64,000 nt of DNA from Cololabis saira (GCF_033807715.1 NC_084606.1:35687898-35751897); one strand, 5' to 3'; shown: positions 1 to 10,133, numbered from the stretch's first letter. Program-made: numbers and translations. Notes: generated by a model not told the origin, from the sequence alone.

Positions 1-22
1 AAGTCCACTATCATATCCTTTG

Positions 23-506
23 TAGTGATGCACCGATTGTACGGTAACCGAAATTGTTCGGCCGAAAATGGCAAAAAAACACTTTCGGTGTTCGGTGGAA
101 TAAGTGGGGGAAAAAAACGAACAATTAATAACGGCGTTGTAAAATAAGGAAATAGACTGGCTGCTCCCGTAACAGTTGCGCACTACATAAATCGTTGGCC
201 AACCAAAAACTAACCCCATAAGAATTTTACCTAACATTCACCAGGAGGTGGAACCAAAAGAACATAATGTTGAGAAATTAAAAAAAAATCTTTTTTTTAT
301 GTTCAATAAATATTTTCTAATTTTGTAAAAGATTTTTTTCTTTGAAAAGCATGCCTAAATCAAATGTATTTGATTTATGCAATGGTGAAAAAATTGGCAA
401 AATAAATGAAAAACTGCTGAAGAACCATGTTCGGTATTCGGCCAAGTGTTTATTATTATTTTCGGTTTTGGTTTCGGCCACAAATTTTCATTTCGGTGCA
501 TCATTA
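23..506. mobile_element. hAT-type non-autonomous element (MITE)
   Basis: The ends are inverted copies of TAGTGATGCACCGA, with one mismatch. They are flanked by a perfect 8-bp direct repeat ATCCTTTG at 15-22 and 507-514, the target-site size of hAT transposases. The interior is AT-rich with several TTCGG-type subterminal motifs and no transposase frame, so mobility would depend on an enzyme supplied elsewhere. Confidence 0.9.
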
Positions 507-526
507 ATCCTTTGTCTTGTTTACAT

Positions 527-1070
527 TCAAGATGAGGTGAAGCAGTCCACCAGGTCTCTGTACTCAGTCTCTGGTCCATCACTGATACACCGCACAACGG
601 CAGTCACCTTCAGCTTCAACTTCATATATTTGTGTCCCCAGAAGGACAATTGGTTTTGCACTAAAAAGGAGGATATATAAAAAAAAACACAGACACATAA
701 AAGCCTTCTTAGACAGAATGCCAGTGTTATCATTAAAATCAAGCATATTATAGACTAGTGTCCCAAGATTCTCTTCAAACTCCGCCTCCTAACCCTTAAT
801 CTTTTCAAGCTGTTGTTGAAAATCAGAAATGTTTTTTGTTTTGGCCAGTGTCTGCACACTTTTAAAGATGACAGGACTCTGGCTTGTGCAGGAAGTCTGA
901 GGTGTAAAGAGGAATGGTGGGGGTAAAGTCCCCTGCAGTTCTCCTGTGGTCAGCAGCAGGTTGTGAGTAATACGGTGATTGTGAAGGCATCCACTTGTGA
1001 GTTTCCTACATGATAAGATAAGGTGAATTGTGTTATATGTGCTGGAGAAATCAAAGAAATTGATCCTCAC
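527..1070 (-). pseudogene. Rex1/CR1-like LINE reverse transcriptase relic
   Basis: Two minus-strand frames read as consecutive pieces of a non-LTR reverse transcriptase. The upstream piece (1070-789) starts with RINFFDFSSTYNTI, matching the first aspartate motif of LINE RTs (FFDFSSAFNTI type), and later has a degraded QGT...PFLFT stretch, normally the PQGTxLSPFLF motif. The downstream piece (620-527) reads ISDGPETEYRDLVDCF, the segment after the catalytic YADD/FADD box. The box itself is lost and the frame shifts between the pieces. A full RT would exceed 300 residues and only about 180 are traceable. It is a dead 5'- and 3'-truncated copy. Clade assignment within Rex1/CR1 is by motif flavour only. 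Confidence 0.7.
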
Positions 1071-1781
1071 AGTACTGCCTTTTTTTCCAGGTGTCGACTT
1101 CTTTGTGGAAGTAGGTGTATGATGGAGTCTTCAGCTCGGAGACTATGAGCACACTGTTATGAGTCTTTAAAAAGATGCTGGTGTTAGGATTTTATTGAAT
1201 TGTTAAAAGTATGAGGGTTTTTTTCTATAAGATTGTACTCTGATGGTTGCTCTCAGTGCAGAACCACCTCCTGTTTTTATGACCAGACTGATTTGCTGAG
1301 TTCTTCTTTAGGTGAGGATGGTGAAGAGGAACGGATGTTTACGATTGATGGGTCCCCTCCTGTTTTTCTCTGGGTTTTGGTTGTCGTAGATCTTTGCTGC
1401 ATGTCGGATTAGAGATAGACAACAGAAAATATATGGCTAAAAGTGTGACATGTTCAAGTTTCTTTCACTGCAGTTGGCCTCCCAGATAAGGTTCAACAGA
1501 TAAGGTTCAACATCGGCACCTATAATGTACAAAACACCTCCCTTCTTCAGTATAAATATGACTGGATTGATGACGACGGTGTGCATTTCTCTCCTACCTA
1601 TGTGGTTTGAGAAAAGTGTAAAACCTCCGGCTGGAAAACATTGTGCATGATACAATAAAAGTTATCAAGTTAACTTTGATTCTTTTCCCTGGTTTTCTTT
1701 CTTTCTATCTACAGCTTTATGCGGAAAATGGGCTCTCAAAAAAGGAATGGTCAGATATGTGTTGTGAAATGGTTGTTGCTC
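1071..1781. other. No gene recognised
   Basis: No long frame, splice-flanked exon or clear element end was recognised. A segment at about 1178-1231 closely resembles 12077-12123 in the same orientation, which suggests an uncharacterised dispersed repeat. Confidence 0.5.
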
Positions 1782-1952
1782 GGACCCAGATGTACGAGAG
1801 AGCAGTAGGCAGGAGTTCTAAAAAAGCAAAGATTTATTTAAGCAAACAAAAAGCTCTGCTTTACAGGATAGCAAAAACTCGAAACAAGAATCCAAAACTG
1901 CTAAACACAAGGGAGAACATGGAGGGAGGAAACAGTACGGACCAGTAGGGAG
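1782..1952 (-). mobile_element. Gypsy LTR, distal half (split copy)
   Basis: Read on the minus strand, this matches the second half of the plus-strand LTR at 9841-10133. Shared features are a GGTCCGTACTG block, an AATAAA-containing region and the GAACTCCTGCCT block. The first half of the same LTR lies at 4022-4126. The two halves are separated by later insertions whose duplicated targets can be read at the break. Confidence 0.75.
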
Positions 1953-3460
1953 TATGAGGTGCCGTGAGGGACATAATTCTGAATTAGTGTTCATACACAT
2001 ATGAAATCCAAAACCTTTTATACACACAGGTGAAATGCTCTTACACATACAACTGGAAATGTTCATAAACACATATGAAATCCAAAACCTTTTACACACT
2101 ATACTGAAAACCTCTCACACTCACTTGTGAAATCTTTCATACATACAGGTGAAATGCTCTTATACATACAACTGGAAATGTATCCACTCACATATACAAC
2201 TGAAATGTGCTCACAGATACTACTGAAACGCTCTTACACAAACTAATGAAATCCTTTCATACGATGTTCTGTCGATTTCTGCTGCTTCGTCGAAAAATGC
2301 TACCACCGCATAAACCGAAAGCGTCTATCTATCGATTTTTGCTACCCTATCAAAAAATGCTACCTAATGGTTTTCTACCTTTGTAGAGCTACAATTTTAC
2401 TGTGTTTTACTCCCTAGCCCACGTCCTTTTCCCCCAAGTGGTCCTTATCTCTTGCCAGGCCGTCATTGTAAATACAAATGTGTTCTTAATGACCTGCCTG
2501 GTTAAATAAAGGCCAATAACGGAATGGATATCAAATAAAGTGATAACATAGTTTTTTTTTCTCTTTATCATATAAAGTGGATACATTCAAAATATGCCCA
2601 CCTACTGCAGGACTCGCACTGCACCTACAAACAAATTAAAGATATACATTCATTGAAATTAATAATACAATACAAAGCACTATGGCTGGACAATTAATAT
2701 AAAAATAATGGGAACCGACATTTAGGAACTTTATTAGACTTAATCTTGCTCATGTGAATCAATCATGGCGCAGAACCACAAAGTAGCATTTCTCAACGGG
2801 TAGCATCAAACATAACACCGTGATGGTAAAAGTGACGTGAGGCTCATCCAGCAGTCACCGGGGGGGTTGTAGTCTCTGCTGAAACTAATATATTATTGAG
2901 TAAAGTTGTTGCTTCAGTCAGTTGTTTTGCCTGCTGCAGTTATTTTGATTGCTCTATCAAGCAATCAAAATAACTCTCGGGAAAAAAAAAAAACGCGCTA
3001 ACCAACCCACTCCCCTTTCTACTGAAATGACGTCCGTTTCTACTGGAATGACTTCCGTTTCTACTGAAATTTTCAGTAGTGTGTATGAGAGGATTTTCAG
3101 TAGTGTGTATGAGAGGATTTTCAGTAGTATGTGTGAGAGGATTTCACTAGTGAGTATGAAAGGATTTCACTAGTGTGTATGAAATGATTTCACTAGTGAG
3201 TATGAAAGCATTTCACTAGTGAGTATGAAAGGATTTCACTAGTTTGTGTAAGAGCGTTTCAGTAGTATCTGTGAGCACATTTCAGTTGTATATGTGAGTG
3301 GATACATTTCCAGTTGTATGTATAAGAGCATTTCACCTGTGTGTATGAGAGATTTCACAAGTGAGTGTGAGAGGTTTTCAGTATAGTGTGTAAAAGGTTT
3401 TGGATTTCATATGTGTTTATGAACACTAATTCAGAATTATGTCCCTCACGGCACCTCATA
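1953..3460. mobile_element. Long-TIR DNA element with 6-bp target duplication
   Basis: The 1508-bp element begins TATGAGGTGCCGTGAGGG and ends with the exact reverse complement. The terminal inverted repeats run about 320 bp on each side (roughly 1953-2270 and 3130-3460). They are largely built from 21-25 bp degenerate repeats with motifs such as TTTCACTAGTGAGTATGAAA. AGGGAG flanks both ends (1947-1952 and 3461-3466), consistent with a 6-bp target duplication. The interior has no transposase frame. It includes a LINE/SINE-tail-like stretch at 2456-2516 (CTGCCTGGTTAAATAAAGG) and a perfect palindrome near 2940-2973. The superfamily is not determined. Confidence 0.75.
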
Positions 3461-3468
3461 AGGGAGCA

Positions 3469-4021
3469 TCTTCTCCTTCTTCAATGGCGTTTATTGGTAA
3501 GTATATTAGTATATTGGTAAGTAAATTAGCAGACAAAATAATCATAAATGAAAATAAATTTAAAAAAAATATCAAATCCTCTCCAATAGCCCTGTATCTT
3601 TCAAATATGCCATCAAATGCTTGAGCATAATTCCTGATTTTGCTCCTCGCAAGTTCCCCACATTTAATGCCATCCTGGCTTCCTTTGCTGCTGCTGCTAA
3701 TGTCCTTCTTTCCACTTCATATCCTCCACAATCCAACAACACATGCTGAACATTTTGTGCAGTGTATTGTTCAGTCCTGTGTGCCCTATCCTGAGTCGTG
3801 TAATGATTGCTTCTTCCCTCCAGTTCCTGCCCCTCATTCTTCCCAACCCAACTGTTTTCTGTATATTGTAAAGGTGTCTTCCCGTGTCTTGGATGTCCCA
3901 GTATTATTGCCACACTTTCCCCACATGTTTCTTGATTATTGATTTACCTTCTGCCCTACATAATGGAATTTCTGTATCTACAGTGTGTGATTTGAGCGTT
4001 TGTTTGGCCAGAATACCCACC
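3469..4021 (-). mobile_element. LINE 3' end, RNase H-type (I/Nimb-like), 5'-truncated
   Basis: The minus-strand frame 3913-3572 contains QHVLLDCGGYEVERRTL, the His/Cys segment downstream of RT and RNase H in I-superfamily LINEs, and ends MAYLKDTGLLERI. The minus-strand 3' end has a GAAGAAGGAGAAGA-type tail at 3469-3490, usual for these LINEs. A 13-bp duplication CCAGYAGGGAGCA flanks the insertion: 1942-1952 plus 3467-3468 on the left, interrupted by the long-TIR element, and 4022-4034 on the right. It therefore inserted into the Gypsy LTR before the TIR element did. It is non-functional, as RT and RNase H are absent. Confidence 0.75.
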
Positions 4022-4126
4022 CCAGCAGGGAGCAATGGAAAGACAAGACCAGATATGCACAAGGGTTAACGAGACACAGGTGCAGACGATCAGGGCAGAT
4101 GGGAAACAGGAAGTCAAACCCTGACA
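4022..4126 (-). mobile_element. Gypsy LTR, proximal half (split copy)
   Basis: The minus strand starts TGTCAGGGTTTGACTTCC and follows the 5' half of the LTR at 9841 up to TTGCTCCCTGCTGG, where it is broken by the LINE insertion. It continues at 1952. No Gypsy internal region was recognised next to it, so it may be a solo LTR or the rest may be decayed. Confidence 0.75.
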
Positions 4127-4695
4127 ATATGAAGGTGGAGGGAAAGCAGAAAGCTGTAGGACACCAGCAAAGCACAGCCAGAACCTGTTGTAAATCATCT
4201 GTGGAAGATGCGGTCTGAGTGGCAAGTTTGTGCCATCGTGGGTGTTGAGCTGAATCTCAGAACTGGGTCTCCCAACTCCACTTCCCAGAGTGCACCAGTA
4301 GCAGCAAGCAGGCTGCTGGTCACCTCATCAGTCATTGTCTGATTTGGAGCACCTGAGAAAGACTGGGGGAAGCTGAGGGACAAACAAACCTTAGAGAAGG
4401 AAGAAAGAAGCTCCAAGTCCACTAATGGATTAAGTTCAAATTTATTTTCATTTTTCAAAAATGTTTAAGATATTAACTTTTGTTTCTGTCTTCAAAGGTT
4501 TACAACCTATTAAGCTGACGTGACCAACCAACCTAAGGAGAAAATAAAAGTTGAGTTGGAAACTGAAACTGAGTTGTCCTAGCGTCCCTTGGAGAAGAGG
4601 TGGACTTGACAGTTGTAAACCACGCGGAGCAGCCTGGCCCTGAGGATAAACGGCTTCAGATCCAGAAATAAGCTGTTGACGCAAAGGGAATCAAG
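4127..4695. other. Unassigned, possibly retroelement leader
   Basis: No coding signal was recognised. The part just upstream of 4696 could be the untranslated leader of the gag-like frame that follows. No primer-binding site could be assigned with confidence. Confidence 0.35.
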
Positions 4696-4986
4696 ATGGC
4701 GGAAAATGTCCTGGGGAAGTCTGTCCAGCAGCTCAAAATGGAGAGAAACCATGCAAAAAGAATCTTCTCCAGACAAGCCAACTTCATGTCAAGAGAAGCA
4801 AGCAGCATGCTTCAAGTGGAGTTAAAGGAGGAATTCACCAAGCTTTCAGACTGTTTCAGAAAGATGCTCGATGCCAATGATGACTACAGGATTGGACTAG
4901 AGGCTGACATTAAGACTGAGGATGAAGAGGCAGATCTTGATGAAGAGCAAGAGGCCAGCATTGACAGATCTGTAAAAAAAAGGTGA
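4696..4986 (+). CDS. Gag-like N-terminal fragment of an LTR retroelement
   Basis: A 96-residue frame opens at an ATG in strong context (AAGATGGCG). It contains HAKRIFSRQANFMSREAS followed by ELKEEFTKLSDCFRKMLDANDDYRIGLEADIKTEDEEADLDEE. This layout (basic 'K-x-FTRxAN' helix, then a Leu-rich helix and an acidic tail) resembles the N terminus of BEL/Pao- or ERV-type gag polyproteins in fish. The frame stops right after a run of eight A at 4974-4981, a likely frameshift site, and no gag core, protease or RT follows before the Harbinger relic at 5340. I see the helical, charged composition; the family call is inference. It could instead be an unrelated decayed host exon. Confidence 0.4.
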   Translation: MAENVLGKSVQQLKMERNHAKRIFSRQANFMSREASSMLQVELKEEFTKLSDCFRKMLDANDDYRIGLEADIKTEDEEADLDEEQEASIDRSVKKR

Positions 4987-5339
4987 AACAAAGATGGCAG
5001 AAATAAGAGGCATTGTTCAAACCCGAGGTATGGAAGTGAACTTGAGGTGGCAATCCTGGAAGCAGAATCTGGACACTCCTCACCATAGTATTACCCATCG
5101 GGAAATTTGGGCACTGAGAGCGAAACCAGCACCAAGGTTTTTTCACTCTCAGATGATGTGACACTGGGAACCTCCACAATCACGCTTCAGTAGGTCCTTC
5201 CTGCTGAAGAAACTTGCTCCGCTGGTGCCTTTGGTGCTGAGGTCTGGTCGACCTGCAGTGAGTTGACACCGGCTGTTCTGGAGTCGCAAGAAAAGATCCT
5301 TTGCTAACCTAAATCAACAAAAAAATCATTTATAGTGTC
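4987..5339. other. Unassigned spacer
   Basis: This may be decayed continuation of the upstream gag-like element. No motif was recognised on either strand. Confidence 0.35.
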
Positions 5340-5783
5340 TCAATCACGTGTCAGGTCCGAAAGATTGCGACTTTATTGCAATGCATGTGCAGTGGATTCC
5401 TCAGATAAGATTAGGAAAAACCAGTAGTTGCTTCAAATTACATTTTAATGTTGCACATTTAATTGCATTATCCGGGAACCTGAGGTACCTGGCAGACATG
5501 CCGATGATCCCGTCCCATACGGCTGGCATTGCACGACTCAGTGATTCCTGACCCTCTGAAAGTACCTGGTTGCCAGAAACACAGGTGTGGTCAGCACTTG
5601 TAGGGCAACAGGTAATGCATGGCTCCTCCCCATACGTCTCTCCCAAGTTGGACCCAAATCATCACAGAGTTCCAAGAGGATGGCTCCTGGAAATCTGAAC
5701 CGGCTGACCAGCCAGTTATCATTGTTGGCCAAGAAAATCACTCCGGTTGACTTGTTCCCTCCTGATCCTGCCATTTGCAATGA
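5340..5783 (-). pseudogene. PIF/Harbinger DDE transposase relic
   Basis: Two overlapping minus-strand frames join across a frameshift into a typical Harbinger N-terminal half. The first (5780-5538) has RFRFPGAILLELCDDLGPTW...RSHALPVALQVLTTPVFLATRYFQ, the helical region before the first catalytic Asp. The second (5646-5401) has MPAVWDGIIGMSARYLRFPDN and ends LVFPNLI, immediately before the expected G-x-IDCTH block. That block is degraded to a HCTCIAI-like reading near 5385. The catalytic DDE triad is not recoverable. It is a dead copy, adjacent to a Harbinger-type element that starts at 5784. Confidence 0.8.
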
Positions 5784-5870
5784 GTGCGTTTACATGGGAA
5801 GTTTAATTACTCTTTAATTAAGAATTAAAATTAAATCCAATTTAAAATAAGTATAAATTACCATGTAAAC

Positions 5871-6079
5871 TGGGCCGCTTGGTGGCCCAAGTAGGTTAAG
5901 CGGCGGCTCATATACTGAGGCTACAGTCCTCCTGCAGCGGTCGCAGGTTCGAATCCCGGCCTGCGCACCTTTGCTGCATGTCTCCCCCGATCTCTCTCTC
6001 TACCCCTTTCCTATCTGCAGCTTGAATAAAGGGTCACTAGAGCCCAAAAAAATCTTGAAAAAAGGAAAAAAAAAAAAAA
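5871..6079 (+). mobile_element. tRNA-derived SINE
   Basis: It has an A-box-like TGGCCCAAGTAGG near the start and a perfect RNA polymerase III B box GGTTCGAATCC at 5946-5956. A pyrimidine-rich body with CTCTCTCTACCCCTTTCC follows, then a poly(A)-rich 3' end. AATTACCATGTAAAC is duplicated at 5856-5870 and 6080-6094. It inserted into the Harbinger-type element. Confidence 0.85.
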
Positions 6080-6304
6080 AATTACCATGTAAACACCTAA
6101 TTCCGAATGAAAATGGCCATTCTGAATTAAACTTAATTTCGAAGTAAGTGGCTGGTTTATTCCAATTTTAAATCCAAATAGAATAATTCCAGATCATGTT
6201 TACACTACAATTCATCCCGGTCTTTCTTTCTGCTCGTTCCCTCGCCCGTCTGTCTCCATGACGCTTATATTCGGCGCTGGGCTTATTTTCCAAACAGTTT
6301 CAAG

Positions 6305-6610
6305 ATGGCAGCACGCAGTGAACGCTGGTCAAGAGCAGAGACCATTTATTTAATAAATAGGTTGGAGGACCTGGAAATAATTAAAAGAACAGATGGAAAC
6401 AGGAAACGTAAAAATTGTGAGCTTTTCAAGGTTGTAGCGGCTAAGTTTGTTTTTCTTCCGGTAGACGTAACTTCCGGTCCGCCCCCTATCCAATCAGAAC
6501 CTTCCCAACCCTCAGACCTTAAGAGGAATTGGATAAAGCCGATCAAATGTGTTTTCCATGTAAACCTCAATTCGGATTTACAATTTCCATGTAAACTGGA
6601 AGGAAAATAG
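6305..6610 (+). CDS. Myb/SANT-like fragment inside Harbinger-type element
   Basis: The frame reads MAARSERWSRAETIYLINRL, then RKRKNCELFKVVAAK, then becomes non-coding-like. The W-S-x-A-E-T-xx-L-I opening resembles the first helix of the Myb/SANT or MADF-like DNA-binding protein that many Harbinger elements encode beside the transposase. The same start is recognisable, degraded, in the copies at 17.6-19.4 and 51.9-52.5 kb. Only about 50 residues are plausible protein; the rest reads through the element's AATTCGG-rich end. A short genuine peptide is unlikely. I take it as a decayed accessory gene. Confidence 0.4.
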   Translation: MAARSERWSRAETIYLINRLEDLEIIKRTDGNRKRKNCELFKVVAAKFVFLPVDVTSGPPPIQSEPSQPSDLKRNWIKPIKCVFHVNLNSDLQFPCKLEGK

Positions 6611-6671
6611 TTTCATTCTGAATTATTTAATTCGGAATAATTAATTCCAAATTAAAAAACATCATGTAGCC

Positions 6672-7979
6672 GTGGCCATTGTCTTGTCAAGTTGTCAAGT
6701 TGGTCCTCTTTCTCTTCCACTCCAGAAACAGGTAAACATGGCTTCCCAAACTTCAGAGAAGGCTCAAAAGAACCTGTCGGCGGACTGTTATTTGTATTTC
6801 TACATGAGATTTAACTCTTTAATGAGAGTATTTGTGATAGTTATGTCCAAAATATTCCAATTCTTTCAGAAGGAGAGGCAACTGTGGAATTTCAGTAGCG
6901 GCTTCTATTCTCTGGAGCGGCTTACATGTCAAAATAAGAGCTGCTCGTTACATTCAGATCTCGTTTTTGAGACATACCGTATCTTGCTATCAGTTGAACC
7001 TCAGCTTTAATATTTTGTGGGACAACATGAGTAATTTTCCCTGTGCATTCCAGTATATAGCGATGTGAGAAAAACAGCGAAAGTATCATTGAAGAGGACA
7101 GATGAAAAAAAGATGTGTAAAATAAAACAACAGCCGTATTGTGTGCGTGCGAGCGTCTCACCAATGAATGCTGGAAAAATACAAATTACACTGCAGATAT
7201 AGGAAGGGTGAATAGAAAGCAGGACTGAGATTGATGTATTATGCCAAGTCAGTGTTGCTGCAGTTGCATTTAGATAATAGCCCTGGCTCAGCAACACACA
7301 GCCTGCTCAACGCCATTAGAGATTAGCCTGAGAAAGCTGTTTCTCTGCCTGCTGGACTCCGGCCAGCTCATGGCACTCAGCGTTATGTACCTCATCTGTG
7401 CACCTGCAGTACTCAAGAGGAAATGTTCACTGATTCAGAACCTTGAAAATATGTGTACAATGTCCAGTCGGGCTTGAACAGAACTTTCTGTTCGAGGCTA
7501 AATAGGCGTTAACTGCTTCAGTACCAGTGTCTGTGGCTAACGGCTGCAAACGCTGCTCTGAAATCTCAGAGCACTTTTCTGCATTAATGCGGCCATCGCA
7601 AGAGAAGAGAAGACACTGGTACAATCCCAGACCCTCTCAGAGCCTGGTTCTGGACTTGTTGCTGTTAACAGCCTGAAAGGGCCGGATCCAGGGCAGACAC
7701 ACCCCATTTCTTCTCCAACAGATCTGAAGTACCGGTTTGTCTGACCACAACACAGTTCTGCACTGATGGGTGATAGCCAGGACCCAGAGGCCCTGTATGA
7801 TGGCACTGCAACTCATGTGAAAAAAAGCTACTAAACCCATCATTTAAAAGACCCAGATGCACGTTACTCCCTGCAGAGGGTCCATTGATTCAGTTTTGTG
7901 CCTTAAAGGTCAAACAGAACTACCTTCATGGTTTCACTGCTGACACTGTAAGACGAGCTAAAGAAATCATTACAAAATG
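6672..7979. other. No gene recognised
   Basis: There is no convincing frame. A few stretches around 7420-7860 look repeat-like, but no ends, duplications or protein motifs could be fixed. Confidence 0.5.
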
Positions 7980-8007
7980 CAGTGTTGGGCAAGCTACTTG
8001 GAAAGTG

Positions 8008-8775
8008 ACTGTTTGCCCTCCTGCCCTCTGGGAGGTGCTACAGGAGTCTCCGCACAGCTTCTTCTTCTTTTTCACCAACTACCTCCTCGCACTACTGTAA
8101 ATACTTCCACACTGTGAATGCTGCAATCACCCATGTACAGGACTGTCTCAGAAAATTAGAATATTGTGATAAAGTTCTTTATTTTCTGTAATGCAATTCA
8201 AAAAACAAAAATGTCATACATTCTGGATTCATTACAAATCAACTGAAATATTGCAAGCCTTTTATTATTTTAATATTGCTGATTATGGTTTACAGTTTAA
8301 GATTAAGATTCTCAGAATATTCTAATTTTTTGAGATACGATATTTGAGTTTTCTTAAACTGTAAGCCATGATCAGCAAAATTAAAATAATAAAAGGCTTG
8401 CAATATTTCAGTTGATTTGTAATGAATCCAGAATGTATGACATTTTTGTTTTTGTAATTGCATTACAGAAAATCACAATATTCTAATCTTCTGAGACAGT
8501 CCTGTATACTGTAACTCAAATCTGTTGTAAATCATATAATCACATCTAATCCGTTCATAATATATATTATCATTCATTCATACCTGACCTGCACCTTATA
8601 ACAACAGTTATTTATTAATCTGCACTGTGTACATACATATTTATATATGTGTATATGCTGTACATTGTGTTTATTTCACTGCATAACCACTTCCGGTTAG
8701 ATGCTAACTGCATTCCTTTGCCCTGTACTTTAACATGTGCAATGACAATAAAGTTGAATCTAATCTAATCTAAAA
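8008..8775 (+). mobile_element. LINE 3' terminus with (ATCTA)n tail
   Basis: It opens with the CCCTCTGGGAGG block that encodes the conserved C-terminal P-S-G-R region in Rex1/L2-type LINEs. It ends TGCAATGACAATAAAGTTG followed by repeated ATCTA. It is 5'-truncated with no RT core, and is interrupted at 8138-8504 by a mariner-type MITE. Confidence 0.7.
8138..8504. mobile_element. Tc1/mariner-type palindromic MITE
   Basis: The element is almost entirely one long inverted repeat: it starts CAGGACTGTCTCAGAAAA and ends with the complement, and the two arms pair nearly to the centre. TA dinucleotides flank both ends (8136-8137 and 8505-8506), the target duplication of Tc1/mariner transposases. It has no coding capacity. 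Confidence 0.9.
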
Positions 8776-8884
8776 GTGTAGTGAGATAAACTACTAGTTA
8801 CTCTAACATTAAATTAAGCTTAACTACATCAAAGCGATTACCTTCAGAAATGTAGCAAGCTAAGCTACAGCAAAATTAAAGTAA

Positions 8885-9127
8885 CTAGTGCAATGTGGGC
8901 GATGTTGCCACAATTGTTGCCAAAGGGAATTCGGCAACGATGATCTGTGATGCGCTCCGAGAGACCACTGGTCCTGGATTGAGTTGCACATCCCCGGACA
9001 AAGAGGAGCAAGAGGAGTAGTAAGCTGTGGATCCCCCATGGTGGAGAGGTGTGTCCTCACTGTTTTTTGTGATTACGGTGGTCAATCGTGGCACAACCAT
9101 TACGCAAAACAGGTGAGTAGATGGCAT
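8885..9127 (-). pseudogene. LINE ORF N-terminal fragment with 2A-like motif
   Basis: The minus-strand frame of 80 codons contains SSCSSLSGDVQLNPGPVVSR. A G-D-V-x-x-N-P-G-P block at the start of the endonuclease-RT ORF is frequent in CR1/L2/Tx1-type LINEs, and in some is a translational '2A' site. Here Q replaces the Glu of the canonical D-V/I-E-x-N-P-G-P, so activity is doubtful. No endonuclease domain follows before the copy ends. The surrounding frame is otherwise featureless. Confidence 0.5.
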
Positions 9128-9215
9128 AGAGCCCAGGCCCTCTTGTCGTTGCGGCAGAACCTGATTCGGGGCTAAACAAGTTCTACTTCGGAGTTCTGTC
9201 AGGATAAAGAGGAAA

Positions 9216-9790
9216 GTGTATCACTGGAGGATCCTGGCTCCTTCTTACAGGCGTGAGCAGAGGGTGTGGTTGTCCTCCAAAGATGTTCTCCTGCAAGAGG
9301 AATCTCGTAAGTTGGCTCCTTGCTTTGTGAGTCCCTTCCCTATCGCCAAGGTGGTGAATCCGGCGGCCATGCAGCTCAGGCTGCCAAGGTCTCTGAGGGT
9401 TCATCCCACTTTCCATGTGTCCCGGGTTAAGCCAGTAAGGGAGAGCTCCCTGGCCCCTGGTTCATCGATGGCGGTCTGGTCTAAACTGTAATACGGCTTT
9501 TGGTTGTTCAGCAGCGAGGCCGTGGTCGCCAGTACCTGGTTGATTAGCAGGGTTATGGTCCTGAGGAGAGGTGCTGGGTCCCATCCAGTAACATCATGGA
9601 CCCTACGCTGATCCAGGACTTCCAAAAACGTTCCCGTCGGGAAACAACGACGACGGCGGTGCCAGTCCCAGCCTGTTCCGGTGGGGGTCCTGGGCACACC
9701 TCTTCCTGTTCCCGAGGTGGTCCCGGACGCACCCCAGCCTCTTCACCCCTTCTGGGGAACACGCCTGGCTCAAGGCAGGCCCAGGTGTTT
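9216..9790 (+). pseudogene. Gypsy pol C terminus: integrase tail plus chromodomain
   Basis: Plus-strand frames give REQRVWLSSKDVLLQEESRK followed by FPIAKVVNPAAMQLRLPRSL and VHPTFHVSRVKPV. This is the hallmark integrase C-terminal (GPY/F-like) block of fish chromo-Gypsy elements. From 9470, with in-frame stops, comes TVIRLLVVQQRGRGRQYLVD then [20 protein letters not shown], a recognisable chromodomain that in this family directs integration to modified chromatin. A Pro-rich tail follows, then the LTR. Several stops and a truncated left end make it non-functional. Confidence 0.85.
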
Positions 9791-9840
9791 TCAGCCCAAG
9801 GGGAAAGGACGGCGGCGGCAGCATCTTTGCCTTTCAGTAA

Positions 9841-10133
9841 TGTCTTGACTTCCCTTGTTCCCATCTGCCCTGATCATCTGCACCTGTGTCTCGTTAACCC
9901 CTCTGTGTATATCTGGTCTTGTTTTTTCCTTGCTCCCTGCTGGTCCGTACTGTTTTTTTCCTCCGTGTGCCTTTTTTACGTTTTTTGTACTTTTGATCAC
10001 ATTTAAGCTCTGTTTTTTTGCAATCCTGCTCAACAGCGTTTTTTGATTTTGTTTAAGTCAATAAATCATCATTTTTGGAACTCCTGCCTTCTGGTCTCCT
10101 GCATCTGGGTCCTATTCAGACCGCTCCCTGACA
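9841..10133 (+). mobile_element. Gypsy 3' LTR
   Basis: It starts TGTCTTGAC and ends CCTGACA (TG...CA). It follows the chromodomain directly and contains a GTCAATAAATCATC polyadenylation region. It is homologous to the split minus-strand LTR at 1782-1952 and 4022-4126. The matching 5' LTR is not in the window. Confidence 0.75.

Larger units (their letters stand above)
5784..6671 (+). mobile_element. Harbinger-type element, copy 1
   Basis: The left end is GTGCGTTTACATGGGAAG and the right end is the reverse complement of GGTTACATGATG, with many AATTCNGAATTA motifs near both ends. Two further copies lie at 17636-19440 and 51891-52548 in opposite orientation, all sharing the internal CAAGATGGCAGCACGCAGT segment. 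Copy 1 carries a SINE at 5871-6079. Confidence 0.75.
7980..8880. mobile_element. GTTGGGCAAG-type dispersed repeat split by a LINE
   Basis: CAGTGTTGGGCAAGCTACTTG at 7981-8001 and the TAACTA/AGTAACTAG-rich stretch 8776-8880 look like two parts of a widespread fish repeat. A related copy sits in the ache intron (63700-63860). The LINE 3' end at 8008-8775 interrupts it, with a short AAAGTG repeat on both sides. Confidence 0.5.

Noticed and set aside
5871..6079. Functional tRNA gene because of a perfect B box
   Set aside because: No cloverleaf or acceptor stem; SINE body, A-rich tail and target duplication show a retroposed SINE.
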